Part shown: positions 26,066 through 35,075 of the stretch, one piece after another
Position numbering within the stretch: the first letter of the stretch is position 1
Layout: each line of letters opens with the position of its first letter
Assembly (NCBI RefSeq): GCF_037976825.1
Contig: NZ_CP150269.1
Span: 5,593,501-5,657,500 of the forward strand
Length of the DNA: 64,000 nt
Source of the DNA: Paenibacillus sp. FSL K6-1330
GTDB lineage: Bacteria > Bacillota > Bacilli > Paenibacillales > Paenibacillaceae
Direction of reading: 5' to 3'
Program-made: the position numbers and the translations under genes
The notes under the pieces: model-generated
What the model saw: only the letters and a program-made list of their open reading frames with translations
What the model was told of the DNA's origin: nothing
The model's database searches: none

Positions 26066-27805
26066 CTATCGTTGGTTATACCGATCCAAGGCTGCTTGAT
26101 GGAGACTTATGAATTCGTCCAGCCCCATGCTTTGCGCTTCCTTCAAAAATTTATCGTAAGCATCGACCGGCAATTCGCCCATAATGATCTTCGCAAAGTA
26201 TTCTCCGCGCAGCGTCGATAACTGGTTTCCAAGCTCGGCTTCGCGCGAGGCTTCGTCTTTCGTAAACGTGATTGGCGGCATCGCCATGCTGGTATCCATG
26301 TTTTCCGTCCAATTCTTTCGGATATCTCCGGAATAACTTCCTTTCGCCGAGATCAACGGGTTGGCATGATGCTCGTCGCGGATATTCGGCCAACTGTGCC
26401 AGCGGTATTTCCAAAGTGTGACGTCTACCGGCTGACCGTCCGGATCATTGTAGATGTAGCTGTTTTCAGGATAATAAGGCATTCCTTGCTCATCCACCAA
26501 ATGCACCGTGCCGTACTCGCCAAAGTTAATGAGCTCCCAGCCTTTTTTGCTGAAGTTGAAATCCAGCCATGCCATTGCAGCTTCGACATTTTTGCTCTGG
26601 GTGGTGATGGCCGCACTGGTTCCGGTTCTTTTGAAGTTTTTATAGGTGGTCGAGGATTTGTCTCCTTTGTTAAGTACAGGATTCAGCGCCCCCACGAAAT
26701 CAATATCGTTCTGCACTTTCCAATAGCTCCACATCGTATCCGGTGAGTCCATCATCACGGCCGTATCATCGGATATCGCGCTAGCCATCCGTTGATTGAA
26801 ATCAGCGGTTGCCCAATCCCGATTCAGCAAACCTTCCTTGTTCCACTGCTGCATGGTCGCGAGATATTCCTTGGCTTTCGGCTGCGCAGGACCCCATGCG
26901 ACCTTGCCGTTCTCATCCAGGAAGGTCCAGTCCCAGACGCCATATGCACCATTAATGATGCCGGTAAAAATTTGACCGTACGTCGATCCGTAATTCAGTG
27001 GAGCTTTATATCCGACTTCCTTAGACTTCTTCAGGAACTCATACCATTCGTCTATTGTTGTCGGGATTGGAAGTCCCGTCTTATCCAGCGCTTCCTGCTT
27101 GATCAGCGTTCCGAACCAGATCCATTCGGAATACGGGGCGATGCCGTAGAAGCCCAGCAGCCTGCCATCGTCGGTCACGGTCGTTTTTCTTCTCGTTTCG
27201 TCCGAATTGCGCCACGCTGTATAGTTGGGAGCATGCTCTTCCATCAGGTCGGTCAGATCGAGGTAAGCGCCGTCATTCACCCCCGCTTCAAAGCCTCCCG
27301 GATAACGGCCCGGGTCAATAATGATGTCCGGCAGCTCGCCGGAGGAGATCATCAAGGTAAAAGCATCGGCTTCCTGTCCGACAGGCGGCGTAATGAAGTT
27401 CACCTTAATGCCGGTCAGTTTCTCCACCTGCTTCTGAACCAAGTGATTATTCATATCCGGGATGTTGGAGTTGGCAGGCATCCATACATCCAGCACCACA
27501 TCGCCTTTGACGGGATAAGCGGAATAATCGCTAGGAATGACTTCTTCGAAAACGTCGCCAAGGTATGTATCATTCAGCGTGCTGTTTACCTCGTCAATTT
27601 GTTCCTGTGTTGGTGCTTTGTTGCCGCGTATGTCCCCGCTAATATTTTCAAAGGTCACCTCATTCTTCTCTTTGGAGACGCCCTCCTCCTGGGTTACGGT
27701 ATTATCGGGCTCATTCTTTGCTTTACCGCTGCAAGCGGTCACCATCGAAATGATCAATATGGATATGAATAACAGAGTGAATAAAGGCTTCATCGTTCTG
27801 TTCAT
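26066..27805 (-). CDS. Extracellular solute-binding lipoprotein (LplA-like)
   Basis: 579 residues with a lipoprotein signal (LLFISILIISMVTAC, lipobox VTAC). The large LplA-type binding protein features include VVLDVWMPANSNIPDMNNHLVQKQVEKLTGIKVNFITPP and the C-terminal FDLNFSKKGWELINFGEYG-like segment. The start MNRTMKP follows GGGAGG and replaces a longer frame. It is the first gene of a seven-gene minus-strand operon (importer, GH2, epimerase, GH2, GH43). The promoter and cre site lie about 255 bases upstream, giving a long leader. Confidence 0.9.
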   Translation of the reverse strand: MNRTMKPLFTLLFISILIISMVTACSGKAKNEPDNTVTQEEGVSKEKNEVTFENISGDIRGNKAPTQEQIDEVNSTLNDTYLGDVFEEVIPSDYSAYPVKGDVVLDVWMPANSNIPDMNNHLVQKQVEKLTGIKVNFITPPVGQEADAFTLMISSGELPDIIIDPGRYPGGFEAGVNDGAYLDLTDLMEEHAPNYTAWRNSDETRRKTTVTDDGRLLGFYGIAPYSEWIWFGTLIKQEALDKTGLPIPTTIDEWYEFLKKSKEVGYKAPLNYGSTYGQIFTGIINGAYGVWDWTFLDENGKVAWGPAQPKAKEYLATMQQWNKEGLLNRDWATADFNQRMASAISDDTAVMMDSPDTMWSYWKVQNDIDFVGALNPVLNKGDKSSTTYKNFKRTGTSAAITTQSKNVEAAMAWLDFNFSKKGWELINFGEYGTVHLVDEQGMPYYPENSYIYNDPDGQPVDVTLWKYRWHSWPNIRDEHHANPLISAKGSYSGDIRKNWTENMDTSMAMPPITFTKDEASREAELGNQLSTLRGEYFAKIIMGELPVDAYDKFLKEAQSMGLDEFISLHQAALDRYNQR

Positions 27806-28060
27806 GCTTAACCTCCCATGATATGAATAATTGACGAGCACCCCCAGCATTAGCGTCGAGAGGATCTATATTCCGTAGTTTTTAAGGGGCGCCAGTTTAA
27901 AGCTTGCTATCTACCATTCTTCAATCGTCGGAGTGTCTAAGCACCCCCGTCTGAAATGCTGCTCTTCCTCATCACCACTCCAATGGATCCCCTTTCACAT
28001 GTAAGTTGACGGTATTACCAACCTCTACGCATCCATTTAATACAATTATTCTGTATATTT
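27806..28060 (-). other. Long 5' leader of the importer operon
   Basis: About 255 untranslated bases separate the predicted transcript start from the lipoprotein start codon. GGGGGTGCT occurs twice, about 100 bases apart, in sequences related as ATTTCAGACGGGGGTGCT and CTAATGCTGGGGGTGCT. I see no known riboswitch class. The rest of the 27806-28401 spacer holds the promoter and a terminator. Confidence 0.4.
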
Positions 28061-28066
28061 AACCGA

Positions 28067-28103
28067 AGTATAAGCATATCTATTTATCTTGTCAACGCTT
28101 TCA
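28067..28103 (-). promoter_or_regulatory. Promoter with CcpA cre site over the -35 box
   Basis: On the minus strand TTGACA (28095-28090), a 17-base spacer and TATACT (28072-28067) form a near-consensus promoter. The 14-base sequence TGAAAGCGTTGACA (28103-28090) fits the cre consensus and overlaps the -35 box, the classic position for repression by CcpA when glucose is present. Confidence 0.85.
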
Positions 28104-28275
28104 TACATAATTTTTGTAACTAAAATGAGTCGTTTTTTCAAATACACGCTTTTAATTTAGGATATCGGAAACGATAAATAAACTCATGCCCCTTTATACA
28201 AAGGGATTTTCATTTGGAAAAACACGATTTCCGTTATGGATTTGCAATTCCTTCACGTTTTACTCTTATCCGTAA

Positions 28276-28320
28276 TAAACCCCCATTCATTACACAAAAT
28301 CCGTAATGAATGGGGGTTTA
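28276..28320. terminator. 18-bp perfect inverted repeat, likely terminator
   Basis: TAAACCCCCATTCATTAC (28276-28293) and its exact reverse complement (28303-28320) enclose a 9-base loop. The gene on the minus strand ending at 28402 lies 80 bases upstream. The T-tail is weak in both directions, but the stem is very stable. Confidence 0.7.
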
Positions 28321-28401
28321 TATAAAATCCTATGAATGTTCACTTCATCAGTGCGGCATTTGCCACTCCTTTGCCGTCATCATCATTCTTCTCGGCAGTA
28401 C

Positions 28402-29385
28402 CTACTCGTTTATGTTATGAATCCGCATACATGATTCTCCGGACGGTATCGGTATGGCCTCCGAATCACTGGCAGGGACACCGAAGTCCGGGGTTCCATC
28501 CGGCTTCCAGTCGAACTTCTGGATGCGGGTCGATCGCAAGGCCGTATCTGCTCCAGGCGCTGGAAGCGCATGGTAGACGATCCAGTCCTCCTTGCCATCC
28601 GGTGATTGCGTGAAGCTGTTATGGCCGGTGGCATACACCCCGTTTCCCACGCTTTTGCAAAATACAGGCTCCATGGATTTAGTCCAGGAAAGCGGGTCCA
28701 TCGGATCTGCGGTTTCATCCATCGTGAGCATTCCCAGCGCATAATCCTCAGACCAGGTGGTGCTGGCCGAGTATACTAGGAAGATACGGCCGTTTCGCTG
28801 AAGGATAACGGGACCTTCGTTAATGGCCATTCCGCCTTGTTTTTCCCAGGATAGAGTCGGGGCCGTGAGCAATACATGGTCCCCCGTCAAGGTCCAAGGG
28901 TTCGACATTCTCATGATGTATATGGCGGAACCGTAGTCCGGGAAATGTCCGTACCCGGCATACAGGAAATAAAGCTGATTCCCTAAGGTCATGACCGTAC
29001 CGTCCAGTCCGGGTACAGGGGTTGGCAGCGCGCCCTTCCACTCCCATTCGCCTTCCATCGGATCAGGCTCCACGTTCTCCAGCACGCATATTTGGCGTGA
29101 CTCGTCGCCTCCTCCATCATTTGCCGTAAAATAAATGTACCATTTGTTATCCAAATGATGAATTTCCGGCGCCCACAGGTTATAACTATAGCGTCCGCCG
29201 GCTTCCGGAGTCCAGATCGTTTTCTTCCGGCCCTCCGCAAGGCCTGTCAAGGTCGCGGATTGCGTCAACTCCAGACGATCGCGTCTCGTCGACATAAAAT
29301 AGTAATGGCCGTCCGTATGCTTCCATACCCAAGGATCGGCTGCTTGCTCCACAATCGGATTATTGAATGTTGGTCCATGTGGCAT
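28402..29385 (-). CDS. GH43 family glycosidase, cytosolic paralogue
   Basis: 327 residues with no signal peptide. GH43 acids are Asp17 in QAADPWVWKHTDG, an Asp in PGLDGTVMT and a Glu in AINEGPVIL. It resembles the secreted GH43 protein of this cluster over the catalytic domain but lacks the C-terminal binding module. The start MPHGPTFNNP follows GAAGGGG and replaces a longer frame. A cytosolic GH43 enzyme would trim oligosaccharides after import. It is transcribed separately, upstream of the importer operon. Confidence 0.88.
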   Translation of the reverse strand: MPHGPTFNNPIVEQAADPWVWKHTDGHYYFMSTRRDRLELTQSATLTGLAEGRKKTIWTPEAGGRYSYNLWAPEIHHLDNKWYIYFTANDGGGDESRQICVLENVEPDPMEGEWEWKGALPTPVPGLDGTVMTLGNQLYFLYAGYGHFPDYGSAIYIMRMSNPWTLTGDHVLLTAPTLSWEKQGGMAINEGPVILQRNGRIFLVYSASTTWSEDYALGMLTMDETADPMDPLSWTKSMEPVFCKSVGNGVYATGHNSFTQSPDGKEDWIVYHALPAPGADTALRSTRIQKFDWKPDGTPDFGVPASDSEAIPIPSGESCMRIHNINE

Positions 29386-29700
29386 CTTCTTATCCCCTTC
29401 ATCCCTTGAATTTCCTGGTTTTTGATCAACACTACGGCAATTCAAACCTTGACTACCTTTAGCTCCCCACACCTCCCCCGAAAAGTTAAACCCAATCTTA
29501 CTGATGTCTTCCAGCCTTGTCTATACGCAATTTAGGTGTATTTACCGCGTTAGTTTATGTGACATATCTAGTTATAGTGAAGTATTGATGGCCTAGCATC
29601 TATTACCTTCTGAAGAAAATTGACGGCGTTTCGATGCGTTTATTGGAAATTCGTTAGGTGCTGCACGATCAAAAAAAAGCTAATCCATTAAGGATCAGCT
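29386..29700. other. Spacer upstream of cytosolic GH43
   Basis: No gene seen. It is AT-rich around 29520-29600 and presumably holds the GH43 promoter; a TATAAC lies near 29570 on the minus strand but has no clear -35 partner. It ends in the terminator of the FGE-like gene. Confidence 0.4.
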
Positions 29701-29702
29701 TT
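29671..29702 (-). terminator. Terminator of the FGE-like gene
   Basis: AAGCT-ATCC / GGAT-AGCTT stem with eight T's on the minus strand. The upstream arm overlaps the stop codon of the gene. Confidence 0.85.
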
Positions 29703-30387
29703 ATCGTAAAATCGATCTGGCCAGACGAAACCCGAGATCCTCAATCCGAAAGGTCGGGTGGCTACGACGGCGGCATGTCGCCCCACAGCCCCTGGCCTCT
29801 TCCGCCCAGCTTCCGCCGCGGAATACTCTGTATGAGCCGTATACGTCCGGATCGTATATATCCCAACACCATTCCCACACATTTCCGAGCATATCGTAAA
29901 GCCCCCAGGCATTCGGATGCTTTTTGCCTACCACATGCAGGGCGCCCCCGGAATTCCCTTCATACCAAGCGATGTCATCAAGCTCTCCGTAACGATAGCC
30001 ATCACTCCCGGCTCTACACGCATATTGCCATTCCGCTTCCGTCGGTAGGCGGTACCCATCCGTCTCCCAGTTGCACACCACACGCTCACCATCTTCCGTG
30101 GCCGAATAACACTCGTCTAGACCTGAGTGCCGAGATAGCATATTACAGAAGTGAATCGCATCATTCCATGATACATCGACGACCGGAGCCTGCATGACAT
30201 CAGTGAATCCTGCCGACTGCGACATAAGCGAGAAATATAACGCCTTTGTAACAGGAATCGGTGCAAGCTGAAAAGCATTCACTTCAACCGCCCACGAAGA
30301 TTTGATTCGGTCGTCCCTTAATTGAATTTCGCCTGCTGGAATGTCTACCATCGGATATTCTTTTGGATTAAAAACTGGTACTGACAA
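29701..30387 (-). CDS. SUMF1/FGE-sulfatase fold protein
   Basis: 228 residues of the formylglycine-generating enzyme fold: MVDIPAGEIQL, PVVDVSWNDAIHFCNMLS, YRLPTEAEWQYACRAG, DMLGNVWEWCWDIY, FRGGSWAEEARGCGATCRRRSHP and GFRLARS. True FGEs use a Cys pair five residues apart before AARS. Here the Cys residues are four apart (GCGATCRRRS), so real FGE activity is doubtful. Many members of this family are of unknown function. No sulfatase gene is nearby. The TTG start follows GGAGG. It probably shares a transcript with the DUF4180 and TetR genes. Confidence 0.82.
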   Translation of the reverse strand: MSVPVFNPKEYPMVDIPAGEIQLRDDRIKSSWAVEVNAFQLAPIPVTKALYFSLMSQSAGFTDVMQAPVVDVSWNDAIHFCNMLSRHSGLDECYSATEDGERVVCNWETDGYRLPTEAEWQYACRAGSDGYRYGELDDIAWYEGNSGGALHVVGKKHPNAWGLYDMLGNVWEWCWDIYDPDVYGSYRVFRGGSWAEEARGCGATCRRRSHPTFRIEDLGFRLARSILR

Positions 30388-30411
30388 CCGTCTTCCTCCC
30401 GCTTTCGTCTC

Positions 30412-30780
30412 TTAGTTCAACCTGCTTAACCGTTCAATTCCTTGTTGTTCACTCGGCAAGAAAAAGAAATCGTTTCCCTTATTGCATTCATATATGAAGT
30501 CTTGCAAGCTTTGGCTCGGATAAATAGAAAAATCTCCGATAATCGCAACCTTTACATGATAATTGATATACTTCTGAAGGATTTCGCCTGCAAGGCGCGT
30601 CTTCAAATCGAAGAAGGCTTCGCTAAATATCGACTGATTCATCACCATACGATGGCTGCCCGTTTCATATTGCACGGTTGCCATAAGATCCAATGCGGAT
30701 TGGACATCCTTTATCAATATTTCATTGCTGCTTACGACCGCTATGGTTCCTCTATCTGTTTCAACCTTCTCGATATCCAT
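30412..30780 (-). CDS. DUF4180 domain protein
   Basis: 122 residues matching DUF4180 (IAVVSSNEILIKDVQSALDLMATVQYETGSHRMVMNQSIFSEAFFDLKTRLAGEILQKYINYHVKVAIIGDFS). Members of this family often sit beside TetR or MarR regulators; no biochemical role is known. A GGAGGG site precedes the ATG, which lies inside the TetR gene's last 20 bases, so the two are translationally coupled. Confidence 0.85.
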   Translation of the reverse strand: MDIEKVETDRGTIAVVSSNEILIKDVQSALDLMATVQYETGSHRMVMNQSIFSEAFFDLKTRLAGEILQKYINYHVKVAIIGDFSIYPSQSLQDFIYECNKGNDFFFLPSEQQGIERLSRLN

Positions 30781-31441
30781 AGTTCCCTCCTGTTTGGGTA
30801 AGTCTTCTTACATAATCCTCACATATGTACCGGTTATCGCCGCCATTGGCCGGTGGAACGTTCGCTACTCTAAAGAAGCTCAGACCTATAACCATCGCCA
30901 TCAGCCCATAGGCAGCGCTGTGGGAATCCTCAACAGACATCTGTCCCGTCCGTTTACCGTAATCCATGATCTTGGTGATGCCTTGGAGATCAGCCTCGTA
31001 ACTCTTCGATACCACTTCCTGCAAATTGTGATCCAGCATGGCTTTTGAGAAAAACTGCACAAAGAGCTTGCCTTGATCTGCATGCGGGATATACATCTTC
31101 TCGACCCCATCCAGCTGCGACACATTAATCGTTTGACCCTTGTCATCGGTGAGCGGGGGAAGCATAAACTTCAGGGCAAGATCCATCATTTCCCCCGATG
31201 TCATGGTATGCTCAATGCCTGATTCGATCTTCAGTCCATAGTACGCCAAGAACGACTTGAAAGCTTCAATCGTCAGATGATCCTTATTCTTATAATAATA
31301 AGTGACAACTCCCTTGGAGCAGTTCGCATGATCAGCAACCTTATCCAGGGTCATGCCGTCAATCCCATACATGCTGATGCAGGTTAACGTGGCATTAATG
31401 ACGTCTGCCCTGCGTTTTTGTTCCATCCCTAATTTGGGCAT
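30761..31441 (-). CDS. TetR family transcriptional regulator
   Basis: 226 residues. The N-terminal TetR helix-turn-helix reads ADVINATLTCISMYGIDGMTLDKVADHANCSKGVVTYYYKNKDHLTIEAFKSFL. The C-terminal ligand domain has no recognised type. The start MPKLGMEQ follows AGGTGAAG. The gene heads the TetR-DUF4180-FGE-like set, and its own promoter region contains a dyad at 31471-31494, so autorepression is likely. Confidence 0.9.
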   Translation of the reverse strand: MPKLGMEQKRRADVINATLTCISMYGIDGMTLDKVADHANCSKGVVTYYYKNKDHLTIEAFKSFLAYYGLKIESGIEHTMTSGEMMDLALKFMLPPLTDDKGQTINVSQLDGVEKMYIPHADQGKLFVQFFSKAMLDHNLQEVVSKSYEADLQGITKIMDYGKRTGQMSVEDSHSAAYGLMAMVIGLSFFRVANVPPANGGDNRYICEDYVRRLTQTGGNYGYREG

Positions 31442-31470
31442 GATTTCTTCACCTGTATCTTTGTTGATTT

Positions 31471-31529
31471 TATTTATACTGAACAGTCGGAATAAAAAGA
31501 GTGTACACAAGAATTACACTTATTGTCAA
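31471..31529 (-). promoter_or_regulatory. TetR gene promoter with candidate operator
   Basis: On the minus strand TTGACA (31529-31524), an 18-base spacer and TACACT (31505-31500). Just downstream, 31471-31494 forms a dyad centred on ACTG-TT-CAGT with matching outer TAT/ATA ends (8 of 11 pairs). A site overlapping the early transcribed region suits repression by the TetR protein. Confidence 0.6.
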
Positions 31530-31565
31530 TGAAGGCTTATTAAGCGAGATGGCATCCAATGCCAG

Positions 31566-31597
31566 AAACCCCCGGTCTTGTTCAAGACTGGGGGTTT
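31566..31597. terminator. Bidirectional hairpin after the second binding-protein gene
   Basis: AAACCCCC-TCTTG pairs with CAAGA-GGGGGTTT. It lies between the binding-protein stop (31695) and the TetR promoter, and probably ends the long operon that begins at 40115. Confidence 0.7.
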
Positions 31598-31694
31598 GCT
31601 TCTTCTCAAAGTGACATTATCCCTTTCAGACGTTCTTCTTTCATGGACTGTATGTCGATCCTCAATGTGTTTCTATCCTTTTTAGAACACGCTT

Positions 31695-33152
31695 TTATTT
31701 CCCCGCCAAAAACTCATCTAACTGACGTTGTACCTCAGCTACATATTCATCAATGCCTGCCTTCTTTAGCTTCTGAATGGCCTTAGGATACGCTGTTTCA
31801 AAGTCCACAAAACCGGAACGTATAGCAGCTAAGTCCTTGCCAACGACTTCTTTCAGAGCTGTTTCGATAGATTTGACTTTCTCATTATTAAATCGGAAGC
31901 CCAATGAAGCGGATCGTATAGCCTGGTCATCCCAGCTCTTATACTTATCGATGGACTCTTGTGCCACATCCGGCCCGAACAATTGGTAATTTTGGTTTCT
32001 GAACATCCATTCATAGAAGAATTCGCTAGGGGTCAGCTTATTGATTCTTCCATCCACAATCTCGTAATCCTTGCCTTCGACGCCATAGAGGGCAAACAGA
32101 TAATTCTCCTGGGATTTATAAATCCAATTCACAAACTTCATGGCTCCTTCCGGATTAGGAGCATTTACTGGTATGCCAAGAACTTCTCCGCCTGTGGCTG
32201 TCACATAGCGCGGTTTATCCTCGGCTAACAGGTACGTTTTAACTTTGGCATCCGGTGCATTGGCTTTGATTGTATTAATAATTTCCATTTCCTTGCCCAA
32301 AGAGCCTTCAACCCATAAATATAAGCCTGTCTGCATACGGGAGTCTCTCTCGTTGTATTTGATGGTCAAATCCTCTGTATATAACCCCGCATCATACATG
32401 CCACGGTTAAACTTCGCTACTTGCTGGAAAGCCTCTGTTTCATAATAACTGTATGCTTTTTTACTGTCTTCCCCGAATACGACCAAATCTTCTACGGCGA
32501 TCCAGTTATATTGTTCATCGGCAAAATATCGGGTTAAAGGTTTAAAGACGACATCGGCAGGTCCTTTCATTTCAGGAAACTTCTCTTTCGCCTTGGTCGC
32601 GAATTCTTTTAGATCATCGGCAGTCTTCAAGTCGGTCATCCCCACGGCTTCGAGGATATCCTGACGGACGGCAACCAGCTGGTACATGGCCGAGGACGGT
32701 GCATATGCCGACGGAATGCCATGAATTTTCCCATCGATCGTTGCGCCTTGAAGCTGTTCCATCGGCAAAACTTTCAACATATCCTGACCATAGTCCTGGA
32801 TTAAATCATCCAATACCATGGCTTGTTTCTTGTTGACGATCGTCGAAAGGTCCGGGAGTCCATCCCAATATAAATCGATCGGTTCATTTGCGGCCAGCAT
32901 GATATCTTTTTGTTCCCAATACTGGGCCCACGGCACAAATGTGACTTCGACCTTCAGACCGAGATCGGCTGCCATTTTCTCTGCGAATTCGTTGTCTAGA
33001 AATTCGTTCATGCGGTCGCTTCGTTCCCCAGGGTACAAAATCGTGACGGTTTCGAGCGCGGCTGCCCCCTCTTTTTTGCCGCTGCATCCTGCCATTACCG
33101 AAACAGACGCAATCAATAAAACCAACAAGATCAGCATTTTCCTTGCTTTCAT
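31695..33152 (-). CDS. Extracellular solute-binding lipoprotein (family 1)
   Basis: 485 residues with lipoprotein signal LILLVLLIASVSVMAGC. The mature part begins ETVTILYPGERSDRMNEFLDNEFAEKMAADLGLKVEVTFVPWAQYWEQKD, a typical sugar-binding protein. It is the last gene of the operon, 70 bases after the LplC-type permease gene. Together they import a saccharide that the upstream dehydrogenase and unknown enzymes are likely to process. Confidence 0.9.
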   Translation of the reverse strand: MKARKMLILLVLLIASVSVMAGCSGKKEGAAALETVTILYPGERSDRMNEFLDNEFAEKMAADLGLKVEVTFVPWAQYWEQKDIMLAANEPIDLYWDGLPDLSTIVNKKQAMVLDDLIQDYGQDMLKVLPMEQLQGATIDGKIHGIPSAYAPSSAMYQLVAVRQDILEAVGMTDLKTADDLKEFATKAKEKFPEMKGPADVVFKPLTRYFADEQYNWIAVEDLVVFGEDSKKAYSYYETEAFQQVAKFNRGMYDAGLYTEDLTIKYNERDSRMQTGLYLWVEGSLGKEMEIINTIKANAPDAKVKTYLLAEDKPRYVTATGGEVLGIPVNAPNPEGAMKFVNWIYKSQENYLFALYGVEGKDYEIVDGRINKLTPSEFFYEWMFRNQNYQLFGPDVAQESIDKYKSWDDQAIRSASLGFRFNNEKVKSIETALKEVVGKDLAAIRSGFVDFETAYPKAIQKLKKAGIDEYVAEVQRQLDEFLAGK

Positions 33153-33222
33153 GAAAGACCCTCCCTAATAAAATGGTTAATCTATGTTAAAAGCCTGAAT
33201 TGGCCAATAACCACGCAGGTGT

Positions 33223-34119
33223 CTATTCTTTTACCGCTCCGGCCATAATCCCGTGCACGAAGTATTTTTGGATGTAAGGATACAGGAAAATGATCGGACC
33301 GATCGTAATGACCGTAATGGCCATCTTCACGGTTTCCGCAGGCAATGTGATGTTGCCTGATGCCCCTGACGGAATCCGTCCGGAGCTTATCGCATTGACG
33401 TTCGACAGGATGTTGTAGAGGAAATATTGAAGCGGAAATAAATCGCGTTCGTTAATAAAGATCAGAGCATGCCACCAATCATTCCAATATTGAAGCGCAT
33501 ACATTAATCCAACCGTCAATAGTGCGGTCTTGCTTAATGGAAGAGCGATTCTTACGTAGATCGTAAAATAATTGGCGCCGTCCATCTCAGCCGCTTCATA
33601 TAAAGATGGAGAGATGCTTGCAAAGTACGTTCGCATCAGAAACATGTTCCATACGCTGAATATGGACGGCAGGATCAAGGCCAGAATGCTGTTCTTCAAT
33701 CCGTAATAATTGACGCTGACCATATACCACGGAATCAAACCGGCTGAAAAGATAATCGTAAAGTTGCTAATGAAGGCGAGTACGTTGCGGTATTTTAGCT
33801 TTTTTATGGATAGGGAAAATGCAATCATGCTGGTAATCAACAGAGCCCCGAACGTCCCCACGGTGGTTACAAACAGGGTCACGCCATAGGATTTGAGCAA
33901 TTTCATTCCACTATTAACAAAGATATATTTATAGGTATCCAAGCTGGGGCTCAAGGGAAAGATCGAATAGCCGTTTCTCGCAACGGCCTGTTCCGAAGAA
34001 AAGGACACGCTTAACGTTAATACAAGAGGATACAGACAAACGAGTGCAAATAAGCCAATGAATACATAGGCAAAGGCTATCACCAATTTATCACCAAGCA
34101 ATCTATTCTTTTCCATCAT
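33223..34119 (-). CDS. Carbohydrate ABC transporter permease (LplC-like)
   Basis: 298 residues, six membrane helices. The permease loop is YEAAEMDGANYFTIYVRIALPLSKTALLTVG and the C-terminus is PYIQKYFVHGIMAGAVKE. The ATG at 34119 shares one base with the TGA of the preceding permease gene (TGATG), so translation is coupled. No ATPase is encoded nearby. Confidence 0.9.
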   Translation of the reverse strand: MMEKNRLLGDKLVIAFAYVFIGLFALVCLYPLVLTLSVSFSSEQAVARNGYSIFPLSPSLDTYKYIFVNSGMKLLKSYGVTLFVTTVGTFGALLITSMIAFSLSIKKLKYRNVLAFISNFTIIFSAGLIPWYMVSVNYYGLKNSILALILPSIFSVWNMFLMRTYFASISPSLYEAAEMDGANYFTIYVRIALPLSKTALLTVGLMYALQYWNDWWHALIFINERDLFPLQYFLYNILSNVNAISSGRIPSGASGNITLPAETVKMAITVITIGPIIFLYPYIQKYFVHGIMAGAVKE

Positions 34120-35045
34120 CAAAATAGACCCTCTCCGTCGTTTATTTTCTTAGCGGATTTGTTAGCAGCCGTAATCAGGATCAAGCCCATCAAGGACTGG
34201 AATAACCCAATTGCCGTCGAGTAAGAAAAGCCCAGCGTACGCATCGACTGATAAACATAGGTATCGATGACCGTGACTTCTTCAGCCAGGACCGGGTTGT
34301 TGCCGACAATACCGTAAATCATCCCAAAGTCCCCGTAGAAGATTCGTCCGACGCTCAGCAAGCTCAAAACGATGATCGTCGGCTTCAGCATGGGCACGGT
34401 CAAAAAAAGAATCTGCTGCAATTTGTTGGCGCCATCCACCTTGGCCGCTTCGTATAAGCTCCCGTCAAAATTGGACATCGCCGCCATGTAGACAATGGAA
34501 CTGTAGCCGCTCCATTTCCAGACGCTCGACAGAATGATGATCCACTTCCAATATTTTGGCTCCGAGTACCAGGAGATCGGCTCTGCACCGAAGAACTTCA
34601 AAATATGATTCGCTACGCCCACATCCGTGGAGAAAATTCCGTACAGAATCGCCCCGACGACAACCCATGATATGAAATACGGAAAAAACATCATGCTTTG
34701 AGCGATCTTTTTGTAGGCTTTATGCCGAATTTCATTGATCAGAATGGCAATGCTGACAGGAATGATAATGCCTAATATGAGACCGAAAAAGTTGATGTAC
34801 AGCGTATTATAGGTTACCTTCCATCCCATGCTGTTTTCCGAGAAAAAGTATTTGAAGTTGTCCAGACCCACAAATTTGCTGCCGAAGATGCCGTCGACCA
34901 CATTGAAATCGGTAAACGCCATCCATATCCCGGCAAACGGGATATAGGAGAACATGATCAGCACAATCAGCGCGGGCACGCACATGAGATACAGGATCCT
35001 GTGTTTTTTTATTTCATAGAGAAATCCCTTAACAGCCGAACTCAT
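34119..35045 (-). CDS. Sugar ABC transporter permease (LplB-like)
   Basis: 308 residues. The N-terminus KHRILYLMCVPALIVLIMFSYIPFAGIWMAFTDF and loop YEAAKVDGANKLQQILFLTVPMLKPTIIVL mark an LplB-type subunit. AAGGGGTGATGG precedes the ATG. It sits 30 bases after the dehydrogenase gene. Confidence 0.9.
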   Translation of the reverse strand: MSSAVKGFLYEIKKHRILYLMCVPALIVLIMFSYIPFAGIWMAFTDFNVVDGIFGSKFVGLDNFKYFFSENSMGWKVTYNTLYINFFGLILGIIIPVSIAILINEIRHKAYKKIAQSMMFFPYFISWVVVGAILYGIFSTDVGVANHILKFFGAEPISWYSEPKYWKWIIILSSVWKWSGYSSIVYMAAMSNFDGSLYEAAKVDGANKLQQILFLTVPMLKPTIIVLSLLSVGRIFYGDFGMIYGIVGNNPVLAEEVTVIDTYVYQSMRTLGFSYSTAIGLFQSLMGLILITAANKSAKKINDGEGLF

Positions 35046-35075
35046 TCCATCACCCCTTTACATGTGATTACACGA

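Noticed and set aside
26792..27772. 326-codon plus-strand frame opposite the solute-binding gene
   Set aside because: The opposite strand encodes a lipoprotein with a lipobox and known fold; this frame has no such support.
29701..30387. True formylglycine-generating enzyme
   Set aside because: The Cys pair is four apart rather than five and no sulfatase gene is near, so only the fold is claimed.
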